A stretch of DNA of 64,000 nt from Streptomyces alboniger (GCF_008704395.1 NZ_CP023695.1:7750001-7814000); one strand, 5' to 3'. Shown: positions 9,009-17,660, counted from the stretch's first letter. Program-made: numbers and translations. The notes: generated by a model not told the origin, from the sequence alone.

Positions 9009-9884
9009 ATGGCTTCCCTTCCCCGCGCCCTGAAACGTCGTCGCGCGAGCCGCGCCGTAGGCACCGTGCTCGCCGCCCTGACCCTGCTGGCGGCGGGCGG
9101 CGTCACGGGCACCACCGCGGCCGGGGCGACGTCCTCGACCTGCCCGTCGGTCAACGGCCAGTGGGACGCGCCCGGCCCGTTCCCCGTCAGCTCCGCGTCC
9201 AACGGCCGAGGCACGACCGTCTTCCGGCCGACCGACCTGGGGACGTTGGGCTGCACCACGCACCCGGTCATCTTGTGGAACAACGGAGCCCGCTCGGGGC
9301 TCGACCGGTACGCCCCCCTGCTGAACCACCTCGCCTCACACGGCTTCATCGTCGCCGCGGCGGAAGGCAACGCGGGCACAGGAGGGCCCATGCTGCGAGG
9401 CCTTGACTACCTGACAACCGAGAACGGCCGGGCGGGCAGCGCCTACCAGGGCAAGGTCGACTTGGCCAACGTGGGCGCCACCGGCCATTCCTTCGGCGGC
9501 GGAGCGGCGGTCGACGCCAGTGCCGATCCCCGGGTGGACACGATCGCGCCGATCTACCCCCTCGCGTTCGGCAGCGGCAGCCGCGTACGGGGCCCCGCGG
9601 TGTTCTACGCCGGTCAGAACGACACCATCGTGCCGCCCTCGACGGTTCGCAGAACCTACAGCCAGGCCACCCAGGTGCCTGCCATCTACGCCGAACAACG
9701 CGGCGCCGACCACTACGGCATCCCCGGCCTGCACGGCCCGGTCACCGCGTGGTTCCGCTTCCACCTCATGCGCGACGAGCAGGCTCGTGGCCTGTACTTC
9801 GGCCCCAACTGCACCTACTGCTCGTCTTCGTTCTGGTCCGTCTTCGAGCGCAACCCCCGGGCCAAGGCAGTCCCCGGCCCCTGA
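9009..9884 (+). CDS. Secreted alpha/beta hydrolase (cutinase/PETase-like fold)
   Basis: 291 residues. A signal peptide (residues 1-42, RRRASRAVG then a hydrophobic stretch ending near AAGAT) leads to a catalytic domain with VILWNNGARSG (oxyanion loop), the nucleophile elbow GATGHSFGGGAA, FYAGQNDTIVPP (acid) and EQRGADHYGI (histidine). This order matches dienelactone-hydrolase or polyester-hydrolase-type secreted enzymes. The substrate is unknown. A cysteine pair near the C-terminus (NCTYCSS) and two N-terminal cysteines suggest disulfides. The ATG at 9009 is preceded by GAGGAG; the frame upstream is an extension of the open frame. Confidence 0.85.
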   Translation: MASLPRALKRRRASRAVGTVLAALTLLAAGGVTGTTAAGATSSTCPSVNGQWDAPGPFPVSSASNGRGTTVFRPTDLGTLGCTTHPVILWNNGARSGLDRYAPLLNHLASHGFIVAAAEGNAGTGGPMLRGLDYLTTENGRAGSAYQGKVDLANVGATGHSFGGGAAVDASADPRVDTIAPIYPLAFGSGSRVRGPAVFYAGQNDTIVPPSTVRRTYSQATQVPAIYAEQRGADHYGIPGLHGPVTAWFRFHLMRDEQARGLYFGPNCTYCSSSFWSVFERNPRAKAVPGP

Positions 9885-10018
9885 GCGAGGCCACAGCGGC
9901 GACGTCCACAACCCGCGCCCGCGCACAGGGCAGTTGGCGCGCTGCATGAGGGGCGGCTCCGGTGGAACCCAGAGGGCCAGGACGCGTCCGGCGGCCGGAC
10001 GCAGAACGGAGCGGGATC

Positions 10019-10693
10019 ATGTCGGTCGACCTTGTCGGTTTCCTCGGGGTCGTGATGCTCGCGTATCTCGTGCCCGGTCCGGACTTCCTGGTGATCGTAC
10101 GGGCGGCCGCCCGCCGGGCGTCACTCGGGCGCGCGGCGGCGTTCGGCGCCCAGACCGGCCTCTGCGTGCACATGTGCGCCGCCGCGCTGGGCCTGTCGGC
10201 GATCGCCGCCCAGTCCGCCCTCGCGTTCACCGTCATCAAACTCGCGGGCGCCGCCTACCTCGTCCATCTCGGCGTACGTGCTCTGCTGGCCGCGCGGAAG
10301 GACACCGAGCACGGCGGCGGGCACGGTGCGGCGGGACGCGAGGAGGCGCCCGGGCGTTGTTCTTCCGACGGGGCCGCGGCGGGGGAGCGTGGGCACAGTC
10401 GCCGGGCCAGCTTCGCCGAGGGGTTTCTCAGCAACGTGCTCAACCCGAAGGCCGCACTGTTTTTCCTGAGCATCCTGCCGCAGTTCGTGAACCGGGGCGG
10501 TTCACCGACGCGGCAGATCTTCCTGCTCGGTGCCCTCGACGTCCTCGTCGGTGTCGTCTACTGGCTGGCTCTCGTAGGCTTCGCCGCACGCCTGCGGACG
10601 GCGCTGGCCCGCCCGTCCTGGCGCCGCCGTTGGGAGCGGATCAGCGGCAGTCTCTTCATCGCCCTCGGCATCACCGTGGCCACGGCGGAGTGA
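10019..10693 (+). CDS. LysE/RhtB-family amino-acid exporter
   Basis: 224 residues, with hydrophobic segments at the start (VDLVGFLGVVMLAYLVPGPD), around residues 40-85, and three near the C-terminus. The family hallmark PGPD sits in the first membrane segment and the FAEGFLSNVLNPKA motif follows the central loop. The central cytoplasmic loop is longer than usual and rich in Gly, His and Glu (about residues 95-128). The family exports amino acids or small amines. Overexport of a nonproteinogenic residue is possible but not shown by context. The ATG at 10019 has GGAG upstream; nothing supports the earlier in-frame start. Confidence 0.88.
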   Translation: MSVDLVGFLGVVMLAYLVPGPDFLVIVRAAARRASLGRAAAFGAQTGLCVHMCAAALGLSAIAAQSALAFTVIKLAGAAYLVHLGVRALLAARKDTEHGGGHGAAGREEAPGRCSSDGAAAGERGHSRRASFAEGFLSNVLNPKAALFFLSILPQFVNRGGSPTRQIFLLGALDVLVGVVYWLALVGFAARLRTALARPSWRRRWERISGSLFIALGITVATAE

Positions 10694-10802
10694 CGACACG
10701 TCAGAACGGCGCCCACACCGGCGCAGGGCACCACCAGGGTGTGCGCGGTCGAGCGGTTGCGGAACCCCGGGCTCCTCTGTCGCCGGACCCCGCGGTGGTG
10801 AT

Positions 10803-10868
10803 ACTCATGAACAACACCAATCATATTCATGGGTAGTACGCGTCCGTCACAAAGTGGTACGCGTCCGT
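10803..10868. promoter_or_regulatory. Inverted repeat and 21-bp-spaced direct repeat upstream of SnoaL-like gene
   Basis: ACTCATGA (10803-10810) and TCATGGGT (10827-10834) form an inverted repeat with one mismatch and a 16-base spacer. GTACGCGTCCGT occurs twice exactly, at 10836-10847 and 10857-10868, 21 bp apart, which is two helical turns. All of this lies within 82 bp of the downstream GTG start and is locally AT-richer. It looks like a promoter with operator sites; the binding protein is unknown. Confidence 0.45.
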
Positions 10869-10884
10869 ACGTGGAGGATGAACC

Positions 10885-11325
10885 GTGACCGCCAAGACCA
10901 CCGTCGAGCGTTTCCGAGCCGCCATCGACCAGAGCGACGTCGCGGCCCTGGAGGACCTCTTCACCGACGACACCATCCTCTACAGCCTCGCGAAGCTCAA
11001 GCCCCTTGAGGACAAGCAGACGATCCTCGGGCTCTTCGACGTCCTGCTGCGCACCTTCGAGGACTTCCGTTACGTCGCCCAGTACACCGGCGTCGCCGCG
11101 ACGAGCGCCGATGGCACCGAGGCTCCCTCGGAGATTCTGGTCTTCCGCGGCACCGTGAACGGCGAGGAGATCCACGGGATCGACCAGCTGTACTTCGCGG
11201 ACGACGGCCGGATCAAGGAGTTCAGCGTCTTTGTCCGGCCGCTGTCCGCCGCGCAGGCGCTGAGCGAGGCGGTGCTCGCCCGGCTGGCGGAGGCGAAGCT
11301 CGCGACGGCGCCGACCGCCGAGTAG
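10885..11325 (+). CDS. SnoaL-like / NTF2-fold protein
   Basis: 146 residues of the NTF2-like cone fold: helix TTVERFRAAIDQSDVAALEDLF, then TDDTILYSL, then strands VAQYTGVAATSA, SEILVFRGTVNGEEIHGIDQLYF and IKEFSVFVRPL. These SnoaL-type proteins range from polyketide cyclases to hydratases and binding proteins; with no polyketide genes near, none is assigned. GTG start at 10885 with GGAGG upstream. It has its own promoter region with repeats and a strong terminator hairpin just after it, so it is probably a single-gene transcript. Confidence 0.8.
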   Translation: MTAKTTVERFRAAIDQSDVAALEDLFTDDTILYSLAKLKPLEDKQTILGLFDVLLRTFEDFRYVAQYTGVAATSADGTEAPSEILVFRGTVNGEEIHGIDQLYFADDGRIKEFSVFVRPLSAAQALSEAVLARLAEAKLATAPTAE

Positions 11326-11332
11326 CGCGATC

Positions 11333-11371
11333 GGCCGCGGCATCGGGGGAGCGGCCGCGGCCTCTTGTTTT
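11333..11371 (+). terminator. Rho-independent-type terminator after SnoaL-like gene
   Basis: GGCCGCGGC (11333-11341) pairs perfectly with GCCGCGGCC (11354-11362) over a 12-base loop and is followed by the T-rich TCTTGTTTT (11363-11371). It lies 8 bp past the stop codon. Confidence 0.75.
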
Positions 11372-11591
11372 GGCCCGTCAGGAACAGGTCCGCCAGATCG
11401 TGGCGGACCTGCTCCGTGTCCGCGGCCGCTCGCCTGCCCGGCAGGGCGAGGACACTTCCTGGTCTACCGGCGGGCCCAGGCCGCCGACATCCAGTCGTCA
11501 ACTGCCCGTCCCCTGGCTATGGTTGACCGAGAGCTGGTCCAGGCCACATTCTCTTCAGGATCTAATAACTCGCCCTATGGAAGGACAAGTC

Positions 11592-13454
11592 ATGTGTGGT
11601 GTCGCAGGGTTAGTTCGATTCGACCGGGACCTCGGCGCGGCGGATCGGACGGCTGTGGCCGCGATGACCGAGACAATGAGCTGCCGGGGGCCGGACGCCG
11701 GTGACATCTGGCAGGGTCGGCACGCTCTCCTGGGGCACCGGCGCCTGGCGATCATCGACCTGCCCGGCGGCCGTCAGCCTATGCGGCGCGAGGTCGCCGG
11801 CCACGGCACCGCGGCCACGGTCGCGCTCTCGTACAGCGGCGAGATCTACAACTTTCAGGAACTGCGCACCGAACTTACCCAGCAGGGACATCGTTTCGAG
11901 ACGAGGAGCGACACCGAAGTCGTCCTGTGCGCGTATCTCCAGTGGGGTGACGCGTTCGTCGAGCGACTCAACGGCATGTTCGCCTTCGCCCTGTGGGACG
12001 GGCGGAAGGAAGAACTGCTGCTGGTGCGCGACCGACTCGGCGTCAAGCCCCTCTTCTGGCAACCGACTTCGGCGGGCGCACTGTTCGGCTCCGAGCCCAA
12101 AGCCATCCTCGCGCACCCTGAGGCCCGTCGCGACGTCGGCATCGAGGGCCTGCGTGAGGTCTTCTCGCTGACCAGGACGCCGGGAAGGACGCCTTACACA
12201 CATGTGCGCGAGGTCGAACCGGGCACGGTCGTACATGTACGTGACACCGGGAGCCGGATCAACCGGTACTGGTCGCTCACCGCACAGGAACACACCGACA
12301 GCCTGGAGGTAACGGCCGCGACGGTCCGCGACCTTCTGGAGGACGCCACCCGCAGGCAGCTCGTCGCCGACGTTCCGCAGTGCGTCCTGCTCTCCGGAGG
12401 CCTGGACTCCAGTCTCATCACAGCCATCGCGGCCCGCGCGATGCGGGCGCAGGGCGCCCGTATCCCGTCCTTCGCTGTGGACTTCGAGAGCGATGCGGAG
12501 TTCGAGGCCTCGGAAATGCGCGGAGAGCCCGACCCTCCCTACGCCCGGCTGCTCGCCGCCCACGCCGACACGGACCACGCGGACCTCGTCCTCAAAGACG
12601 CCGAGTTGATGGACCCGCGCACCCGTGAGGCCGTCGCGGCCGCCCGCGACGTTCCGGCCGGCTGGGGCGACCTCGACACCTCCCTGTACCTGCTGTTCCG
12701 AGCCATCCGCGGTAAGTCGACCGTCGCGCTCTCCGGTGAGGGCGCCGACGAATTCTTCGGCGGCTACCCGTGGTTCCACCGGCCCGAAGCCGTGAACGCC
12801 GCGCAGTTCCCGTGGGCGGGCCTCGAAACCTTCAGCCTGGGGGACCCCGCCACCAGTCGCCTCACCCTGCTCTCGCCGGAGCTGCTGGCGGAGCTGGACA
12901 TGGAAGCGCACACCAAGAACGCCTACCAGGAAGCGCTGGCCGAGGTGCCCAGGCTGCCGGGCGAAAGCGGCCTGGAACGCAGGATGCGGGAGATCGGCCA
13001 CATGCACATCACCCGCTGGCTTCCGGAGATGCTCGACCGGAAGGACAGGACGAGCATGGCCGTCGGCCTCGAAGTGCGCGTGCCGTTCTGCGACCACCGG
13101 CTCGTGGAGTACGCGTTCAACATCCCCTGGGCTATGAAGACCTTCGACGGACGCGAGAAGAGCCTGCTCCGCCTGGCCGCGCGGGACTTGGTACCCGAGC
13201 CCATCCTCCAGCGCAAGAAGGCCAGTTACGCCGTCACGCAGAGCCCCTCCTACATGGCGAAACTCCGCCGGACCCTCGCGGACGTCGTCGCCGACTCCAC
13301 GGCCCCGGTGCACCAGCTCCTCGACCGGGACGCCCTCCGCCGCGCCGTTTCCGCACCCCAGGGCGAGCACACGAACACCGGACGCGCAGCCATCGAACTC
13401 GTCCTCTCGCTCGACCTGTGGCTGCGCAGGACCACGCCCGCCATCAGCGTCTGA
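11592..13454 (+). CDS. asnB: Asparagine synthetase (glutamine-hydrolysing)
   Basis: 620 residues. The protein begins MCGVAGLVRF, so Cys2 is the N-terminal glutaminase nucleophile, which fixes the start at 11592 (GGAAGG upstream). The class II amidotransferase domain (residues 2-210) carries CRGPDAG, YSGEIYNFQEL and SDTEV. The synthetase domain (about 230-600) has the pyrophosphatase loop LLSGGLDSS, LSGEGADEFFGGY and EMLDRKDRTSM. Reaction: Asp + Gln + ATP to Asn + Glu + AMP + PPi, or amidation of another carboxylate in a pathway. Genes of this family recur in NRPS clusters, and the NRPS at the window start has an Asn-type terminal module. It has a long 5' leader of about 220 bp. Confidence 0.93.
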   Translation: MCGVAGLVRFDRDLGAADRTAVAAMTETMSCRGPDAGDIWQGRHALLGHRRLAIIDLPGGRQPMRREVAGHGTAATVALSYSGEIYNFQELRTELTQQGHRFETRSDTEVVLCAYLQWGDAFVERLNGMFAFALWDGRKEELLLVRDRLGVKPLFWQPTSAGALFGSEPKAILAHPEARRDVGIEGLREVFSLTRTPGRTPYTHVREVEPGTVVHVRDTGSRINRYWSLTAQEHTDSLEVTAATVRDLLEDATRRQLVADVPQCVLLSGGLDSSLITAIAARAMRAQGARIPSFAVDFESDAEFEASEMRGEPDPPYARLLAAHADTDHADLVLKDAELMDPRTREAVAAARDVPAGWGDLDTSLYLLFRAIRGKSTVALSGEGADEFFGGYPWFHRPEAVNAAQFPWAGLETFSLGDPATSRLTLLSPELLAELDMEAHTKNAYQEALAEVPRLPGESGLERRMREIGHMHITRWLPEMLDRKDRTSMAVGLEVRVPFCDHRLVEYAFNIPWAMKTFDGREKSLLRLAARDLVPEPILQRKKASYAVTQSPSYMAKLRRTLADVVADSTAPVHQLLDRDALRRAVSAPQGEHTNTGRAAIELVLSLDLWLRRTTPAISV

Positions 13455-13628
13455 ACCGAGCCGTAGGCACAGCCGATCACGCACGCACACCCGATCACGC
13501 ACGCGAAACCCGGTGAGCCTGGGCCGCCCCGGTGAGCCGTGCGGAACCGCTCCCTCAACCGGGGATTTCCCCTGCGCGAATGGTTGTGGTGGGGGTTCGG
13601 TCCCCCTGGGGTGTGACGTGTACATGAC

Positions 13629-13648
13629 CCGTTCCCATGAGGGAACGG
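13629..13648. promoter_or_regulatory. Perfect inverted repeat upstream of OYE gene
   Basis: CCGTTCCC (13629-13636) and GGGAACGG (13641-13648) form an 8-bp perfect inverted repeat with a 4-base spacer, 43 bp before the ATG of the flavin reductase. It could be an operator or a short hairpin in the leader. The nearby HxlR-type regulator is a possible binder. Confidence 0.5.
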
Positions 13649-13691
13649 CTCACTTTCACCTCGTTATCCACCCAATTGTGAAAGGATACCC

Positions 13692-14834
13692 ATGTCTGTC
13701 AGCACATCGGAACTTTCACCCGATCCGTCTGAAGCATCGCTTTTCTCCCCGGTCTCCCTCGGGAAGATAGCGCTCGCCAACCGCATCGTCATGGCTCCGC
13801 TGACCCGGGTGCGGGCCGGGTCCTCCGGCATCCCCGGGGAGCTGATGGCCGAGTACTACCGGCAGCGGGCGAGCGTCGGAATGATCATCACCGAGGGTAC
13901 CTACCCCGACCATGCGGCGCAGGGGTGGGTCGGCGCGCCGGGCATCGCCACCGACGAGCAGGCGGCCGGCTGGCAGAAGGTGTTCGAGGCGGTGCACGGC
14001 GAGGGCGGCCGCATCGTCCTACAGATCCAGCACGCCGGCCGCGCCACACACCCCGACATCAACGGGGGCCGCCGCATCCTTGCCCCCAGCGCGATCGCCA
14101 TAGACGCCAACATTCCGTTCACGGCGAAGGGCGAGCAGCCCTTCGCCGTGCCGGAAGCGATGACCATCGCCGAGACCCGGGAGGCCCTGGAGAGCTTCGT
14201 AGCAGCGGCCCGCCGGGCCGTCGACGCGGGAGCGGACGGCGTGGAACTCCACGGCGCCAACGGCTACCTGCTGCATCAGTTCCTCTACCCGGGAGCCAAC
14301 CAGCGCACCGATGAGTACGGCGGCTCCCCCGAGAACCGGGCTCGCTTCGTCGTCGAGGTGGTCACGGCGGTCGCCGAGGCCGTGGGCGCCGAGCGGGTCG
14401 GGTTGCGAATCTCACCGGAGATGACCTCCGAGAACCTCCGCCAGGGTGTCTTCGAGACCGACCGGGACGACGTCCTGGCCACCTACGGCACCCTGGTGGA
14501 CCAACTGCGCCCGCTGGACCTGGCCTACCTGTCCATCCTGCACAGAGAGCCGGGCGGCGCGCTGGTGCAGGAGCTGCGGCAGCGCTTCGACGGCAAGATG
14601 ATCGTCAACAGTTCCTTCCTCTGGCAGACCACCCGTGAGGAGGCGATACGGCGGATCGAGGCCGACCACGCCGACGCCGTGGTCGTGGGCCGGGCCCTGA
14701 TAGCCAACCCCGACCTGGTCGAGCGCTGGCGCGGCGGGCATCCCGAGAACGAGTCGCGGCCGGAACTGTTCTACACGCAGGGCGCCGAGGGTTACACCGA
14801 CTACCCCTTCCTCCCCTTCCTCCGGACGGCTTGA
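13692..14834 (+). CDS. Old yellow enzyme-type alkene reductase (FMN, NAD(P)H)
   Basis: 380 residues forming one TIM barrel. Family signatures: PLTRVRAG near the FMN-binding start, QIQHAGR, the catalytic-side pair GVELHGANGYLLHQFL (the usual H-x-x-N pattern), NQRTDEYGGSPENRARF, and VVVGRALIANPDLVERW for the phosphate end. The reaction is reduction of activated C=C bonds such as enones, nitroalkenes or maleimides. The start has AAAGGA 6-7 bases upstream. The gene is convergent with an HxlR regulator gene that overlaps its 3' end by 34 bp. HxlR proteins often control reductases that detoxify reactive electrophiles, which fits an electrophile-response unit with the DUF1330 gene. Confidence 0.92.
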   Translation: MSVSTSELSPDPSEASLFSPVSLGKIALANRIVMAPLTRVRAGSSGIPGELMAEYYRQRASVGMIITEGTYPDHAAQGWVGAPGIATDEQAAGWQKVFEAVHGEGGRIVLQIQHAGRATHPDINGGRRILAPSAIAIDANIPFTAKGEQPFAVPEAMTIAETREALESFVAAARRAVDAGADGVELHGANGYLLHQFLYPGANQRTDEYGGSPENRARFVVEVVTAVAEAVGAERVGLRISPEMTSENLRQGVFETDRDDVLATYGTLVDQLRPLDLAYLSILHREPGGALVQELRQRFDGKMIVNSSFLWQTTREEAIRRIEADHADAVVVGRALIANPDLVERWRGGHPENESRPELFYTQGAEGYTDYPFLPFLRTA

Positions 14835-15226
14835 CCCTCCAGATGGCTTGAGGCCAGTGCGATGCGCGATGGATCGTCGGTGTGGTCCGCCCCTTGCGGG
14901 TCTATCGTGGCCGCCCAGCGTTCCGCCCAGCGGGCGAGGGGGTCCAGGGTGTGACGGGCCTCCTCGCCCAGCGGGGTGAGCTGGTAGCGGCTGTCCGGCA
15001 GTTGGCGAATCACCTGCGCATCCAGCAGTTCGGCCAGGCGCTGCCGCATCACGCTGGAGGACATGTCGTCGCACCGCCTCTGCAAGGGGCGGAAACCAAG
15101 CGGACCCGCGCGAAGCTCCCACAGGATGCGCAGGCTCCACCGCCGCCCGAACAGATCGAGTGCGGCCATGAGGGGGCGGCCGGTGGTCGAGCCGCGAACA
15201 GGGTTGCCAGGTCTGGGTGTTGGCAT
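14801..15226 (-). CDS. HxlR-family transcriptional regulator
   Basis: About 141 residues. The core is the HxlR winged helix: PLMAALDLFGRRWSLRILWEL, GFRPLQRRCDDMSSSVMRQRLAELLDAQVI, and the wing SRYQLTPLGEEARHTLDPLARWAERW. Members sense aldehydes, quinones or disulfide stress, often through a cysteine; here one cysteine lies in the recognition region (RRCDDMSS). The ATG at 15226 gives a normal length, and an alternative start at 15280 is possible because neither has a strong ribosome binding site. It overlaps the OYE gene tail-to-tail and is divergent from the DUF1330 gene, so it could control both. Confidence 0.85.
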   Translation of the reverse strand: MPTPRPGNPVRGSTTGRPLMAALDLFGRRWSLRILWELRAGPLGFRPLQRRCDDMSSSVMRQRLAELLDAQVIRQLPDSRYQLTPLGEEARHTLDPLARWAERWAATIDPQGADHTDDPSRIALASSHLEGQAVRRKGRKG

Positions 15227-15480
15227 GTCGGGACGTCCAGCTCTCCAGGATTGACGCTTCGATTTCCGACACGCTAGCATCGCTGACCGCTTCGGAAACC
15301 TGGCTCGCCCTCACCCGCCGACGCTCGCTCGAGACCAACCCGCTCGCAGCCCCAGCCGGTTTGATCGAAGCCGTGTCCGATACTTCGAAGCTGTCTCCGT
15401 CGGCTCGCCGACCCATAGCGCGCCGACCATGGTCTGAGCACGCTTCTGATCGTCAATCAATTCCGAACACAGGAGGAACC

Positions 15481-15774
15481 GTGGCCAAGGGCTACTGGGT
15501 CAGTGTCTACCGCAGCATCGCAGACCCCGAGAAGGTGGCTGCCTACGACAAGGTGACCGCTCCAGCCATCGAGGCCGCGGGCGGGCGGACGCTCTCCCTC
15601 GGCAGCCGGGTCGTCGCGCACGACGCCGGAATCGCGGAGCGCACCGTCCTGATCGAGTTCGACAGCTTCGAACAGGCGGTCGCCGCACGCGAGAGCGCCG
15701 CCTACCAGGAGGCGCTGGACGTACTTGGTGACGCCGTCGAGCGCGACTTCCGCATCATCGAAGGCCTCGACTGA
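15481..15774 (+). CDS. DUF1330 family protein
   Basis: 97 residues of the dimeric alpha-beta barrel type: AKGYWVSVYRSIADPEKVAAYDK, AAGGRTLSLGSRV, ERTVLIEFDSFEQAVAARES and AYQEAL, then FRIIEGLD. The family has no established reaction. GTG start at 15481 with AGGAGG six bases upstream, an excellent site that excludes the longer open frame. The upstream 200 bp are shared with the divergent HxlR gene and carry no coding signal. Confidence 0.88.
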   Translation: MAKGYWVSVYRSIADPEKVAAYDKVTAPAIEAAGGRTLSLGSRVVAHDAGIAERTVLIEFDSFEQAVAARESAAYQEALDVLGDAVERDFRIIEGLD

Positions 15775-15820
15775 CGACCACTGGGCCTAGGTGTGGGCCC
15801 CGTGTCCGCTCCCGGGCCCG

Positions 15821-15903
15821 CAGGTCGACGGCCACCTCGACACCAGCGCACACCAGGCCGGCAAGCCGGGTGAAAAGGTGTCAAGCGGGTGGCCGTCGAC
15901 CTG
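15821..15903. terminator. Large hairpin (16-bp perfect stem) between convergent genes
   Basis: CAGGTCGACGGCCACC (15821-15836) is exactly complementary to GGTGGCCGTCGACCTG (15888-15903). Inside it a second stem, GACACC/GGTGTC (15839-15844 with 15877-15882), and a small CCGGC/GCCGG hairpin continue the fold. It sits between the stop of the DUF1330 gene and the end of the minus-strand operon, so a two-way terminator is the simplest reading. It is much longer than a normal terminator and could instead be a relic of a small mobile repeat. Confidence 0.6.
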
Positions 15904-15927
15904 TTCTGTGGACGGTGGTCGCGTCGT

Positions 15928-17157
15928 TCAGCGGTGCCAGGCGGATACGACTGCTACGGCCTGGTCGATGTTGAGGCGTGGGTCGCAGTGGGTGGTGTAG
16001 CCCACGGGGTCGAGGAGGTCATCGAGGCGTGACTCGTCCGCCACGCATTCACCGACGTTGTCCGGTGTGGCTTCCAGGTGCAGTCCCCCGGCGACCACGT
16101 TCTGCGCGCCGGCCACTTCCTGGAAGAGTTCCACTTCGCGGGTGACGCTGGTCAGCAGGCGGGTCTTGCGGCCCAGAGGGCCGCGCTGGGTGTTGCCGTG
16201 CATCGGATCGCACAGCCAGATGACCGGATGCCCCGCCTCACGGACAGCGGCCATCAACGGCGGCAGCCACTCCTCCACACGATCCGCGCCCATCCGGGAG
16301 ATCAGCGTCAGCCGGCCGGGCGTACGCGCCGGGTCAAGGACCGCACAGAGCTGCGTCAGCTCAGCGGGCGTCATCGTCGGACCCACCTTGCAGGCCACCG
16401 GATTGTGGACGCGGGCCAGCATCTGCACGTGCGCACCGTCCAGCTGGCGGGTACGGTCCCCGATCCACGGCCAGTGCGTCGAGGACAGCAGCAGGCCCTG
16501 CCGGTCCTGACGCAGCAGCGGCAGCTCGTAGTCCAGCACGAGGGCCTCGTGGCTCGTCCACACCGGCGCCCCGGCCGGCAGACCCCATGCACCGCCGAGC
16601 CGGCGCAAGAACTCCGTACCGGCATAAGCCGCCCGGTAACCGGCGAGCAGACGCGCCGGATCCGGCTGACGCAACTGCGGATCAGGACGCGGATCATTAA
16701 CGAAGTGGCCACGGAAGGCAGGGAGTTCGATGTCCCCGTGCCGCTCCAGGTCGGAGGAGCGGGGCTTGGCGAACTGGCCCGCGATCCGGCCCACCCGCAC
16801 CACGGACAGACCGGTCTGGGCCTGCATCGCCCCGGCCAGCGCATCCAGCATGCCGGCCTTGCGTCTGAGCACCTTGGGAACACAGTCCGCGGGATCCTCG
16901 GCACAGTCCCCCGCCTGGAGGACCTGCAATGTGCCCGCCGCGACCTCGGCGAGCAGCAGCCGCAGCTGGCGCACCTCGTCCCAGGCCACCAGGCCGGGCA
17001 TATCACGGAGTTCGCCGCTGACCTGTTCAGCCAGACGGTGGTCCTTCCACCGCGGTTGCTGCTGGGCCGGCAGAGTGCGAAGCCATTGACCCTCGCGCTC
17101 CGCATCCGAAGTGACATCGGTTTCAGATAACGATGTGAGAGTGAGAGGCGTAGTCAC
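15928..17157 (-). CDS. Class II DAHP synthase (3-deoxy-7-phosphoheptulonate synthase)
   Basis: 409 residues, shorter than housekeeping class II enzymes (about 450-460). Family motifs: LQAGDCAED, RKAGMLDALAGAM, VVRVGRIAGQFAKPRSS, LPAFRGHFVND, KVGPTMTPAEL, ISRMGADRVEEWLP and IWLCDPMHGNT. It should condense phosphoenolpyruvate with erythrose 4-phosphate, or an amino-sugar phosphate analogue, at the entry of the shikimate route. The LPAFRGHFVND variant and short N-terminus resemble secondary-metabolism versions such as PhzC types. GTG start at 17157. It is the last gene of a seven-gene minus-strand run, 101 bp after the VOC gene, which implies a dedicated aromatic or sugar-derived precursor supply for that unit. 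Confidence 0.92.
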   Translation of the reverse strand: MTTPLTLTSLSETDVTSDAEREGQWLRTLPAQQQPRWKDHRLAEQVSGELRDMPGLVAWDEVRQLRLLLAEVAAGTLQVLQAGDCAEDPADCVPKVLRRKAGMLDALAGAMQAQTGLSVVRVGRIAGQFAKPRSSDLERHGDIELPAFRGHFVNDPRPDPQLRQPDPARLLAGYRAAYAGTEFLRRLGGAWGLPAGAPVWTSHEALVLDYELPLLRQDRQGLLLSSTHWPWIGDRTRQLDGAHVQMLARVHNPVACKVGPTMTPAELTQLCAVLDPARTPGRLTLISRMGADRVEEWLPPLMAAVREAGHPVIWLCDPMHGNTQRGPLGRKTRLLTSVTREVELFQEVAGAQNVVAGGLHLEATPDNVGECVADESRLDDLLDPVGYTTHCDPRLNIDQAVAVVSAWHR

Positions 17158-17258
17158 GAAGTGGATCCCCCGTTTTGGGAAGCTCGTCGCTCCGAAGTTG
17201 CAGACAACTACTCAGGTGAGCAGGAGGTAGCGCACTGGCTCAATGGGAACGGGCATGT

Positions 17259-17660
17259 TCAGTCGTAGGCGTTTCCAGCCATCTTGCGCTTGAAGTCATC
17301 GCTGTGTTGGACGTACTCGGCGATCGTTCCGTCCGGACTCATTGCGCGCAGGTTGTGCCCTGAAGGAACAACCTTGATATCGTCGATGATCTTGATGTCG
17401 GTTTGGATGAAGTAGGCGCGCACGGCCTCCAGGTCATCCACCAAACAGGTCAGCTTGGTAGGCTCGAACCGCTCGGTATCAGCCTTGTCTCCCGCGAGCA
17501 GGAGAATGCTTCCGATCCCGACGATATCGAGGTTGAACTCCGCGTAATGAAATTCGTGGTGCGGGCGGTCCACTCCTTGGAGTGCCATGTAGAACTCTTT
17601 ACTTGCTTCGAGTTCCGTCTTTCGAAGGTATACCCTGTAAAAAGACTTGAGGATCTTCAT
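17259..17660 (-). CDS. VOC/glyoxalase-fold protein
   Basis: 133 residues with the two beta-alpha-beta-beta-beta units of the vicinal oxygen chelate fold: FYRVYLRKTELEASKEFYMAL, FNLDIVGIGSILLLAG, then LTCLVDDLEAVRAYFIQTDIKI and RAMSPDGTIAEYVQHSDDF. Metal ligands are not obvious apart from a C-terminal glutamate and histidine. Such proteins can be dioxygenases, isomerases, or binding and resistance proteins. ATG at 17660 with GGGAG upstream. It sits inside the aromatic-type operon, so either an enzymatic step or self-resistance is possible. Confidence 0.8.
   Translation of the reverse strand: MKILKSFYRVYLRKTELEASKEFYMALQGVDRPHHEFHYAEFNLDIVGIGSILLLAGDKADTERFEPTKLTCLVDDLEAVRAYFIQTDIKIIDDIKVVPSGHNLRAMSPDGTIAEYVQHSDDFKRKMAGNAYD

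Noticed and set aside
11610..13625. 671-codon antisense frame over the asparagine synthetase gene
   Set aside because: Mirror of the codon bias of asnB; no recognisable motif or ribosome binding site.
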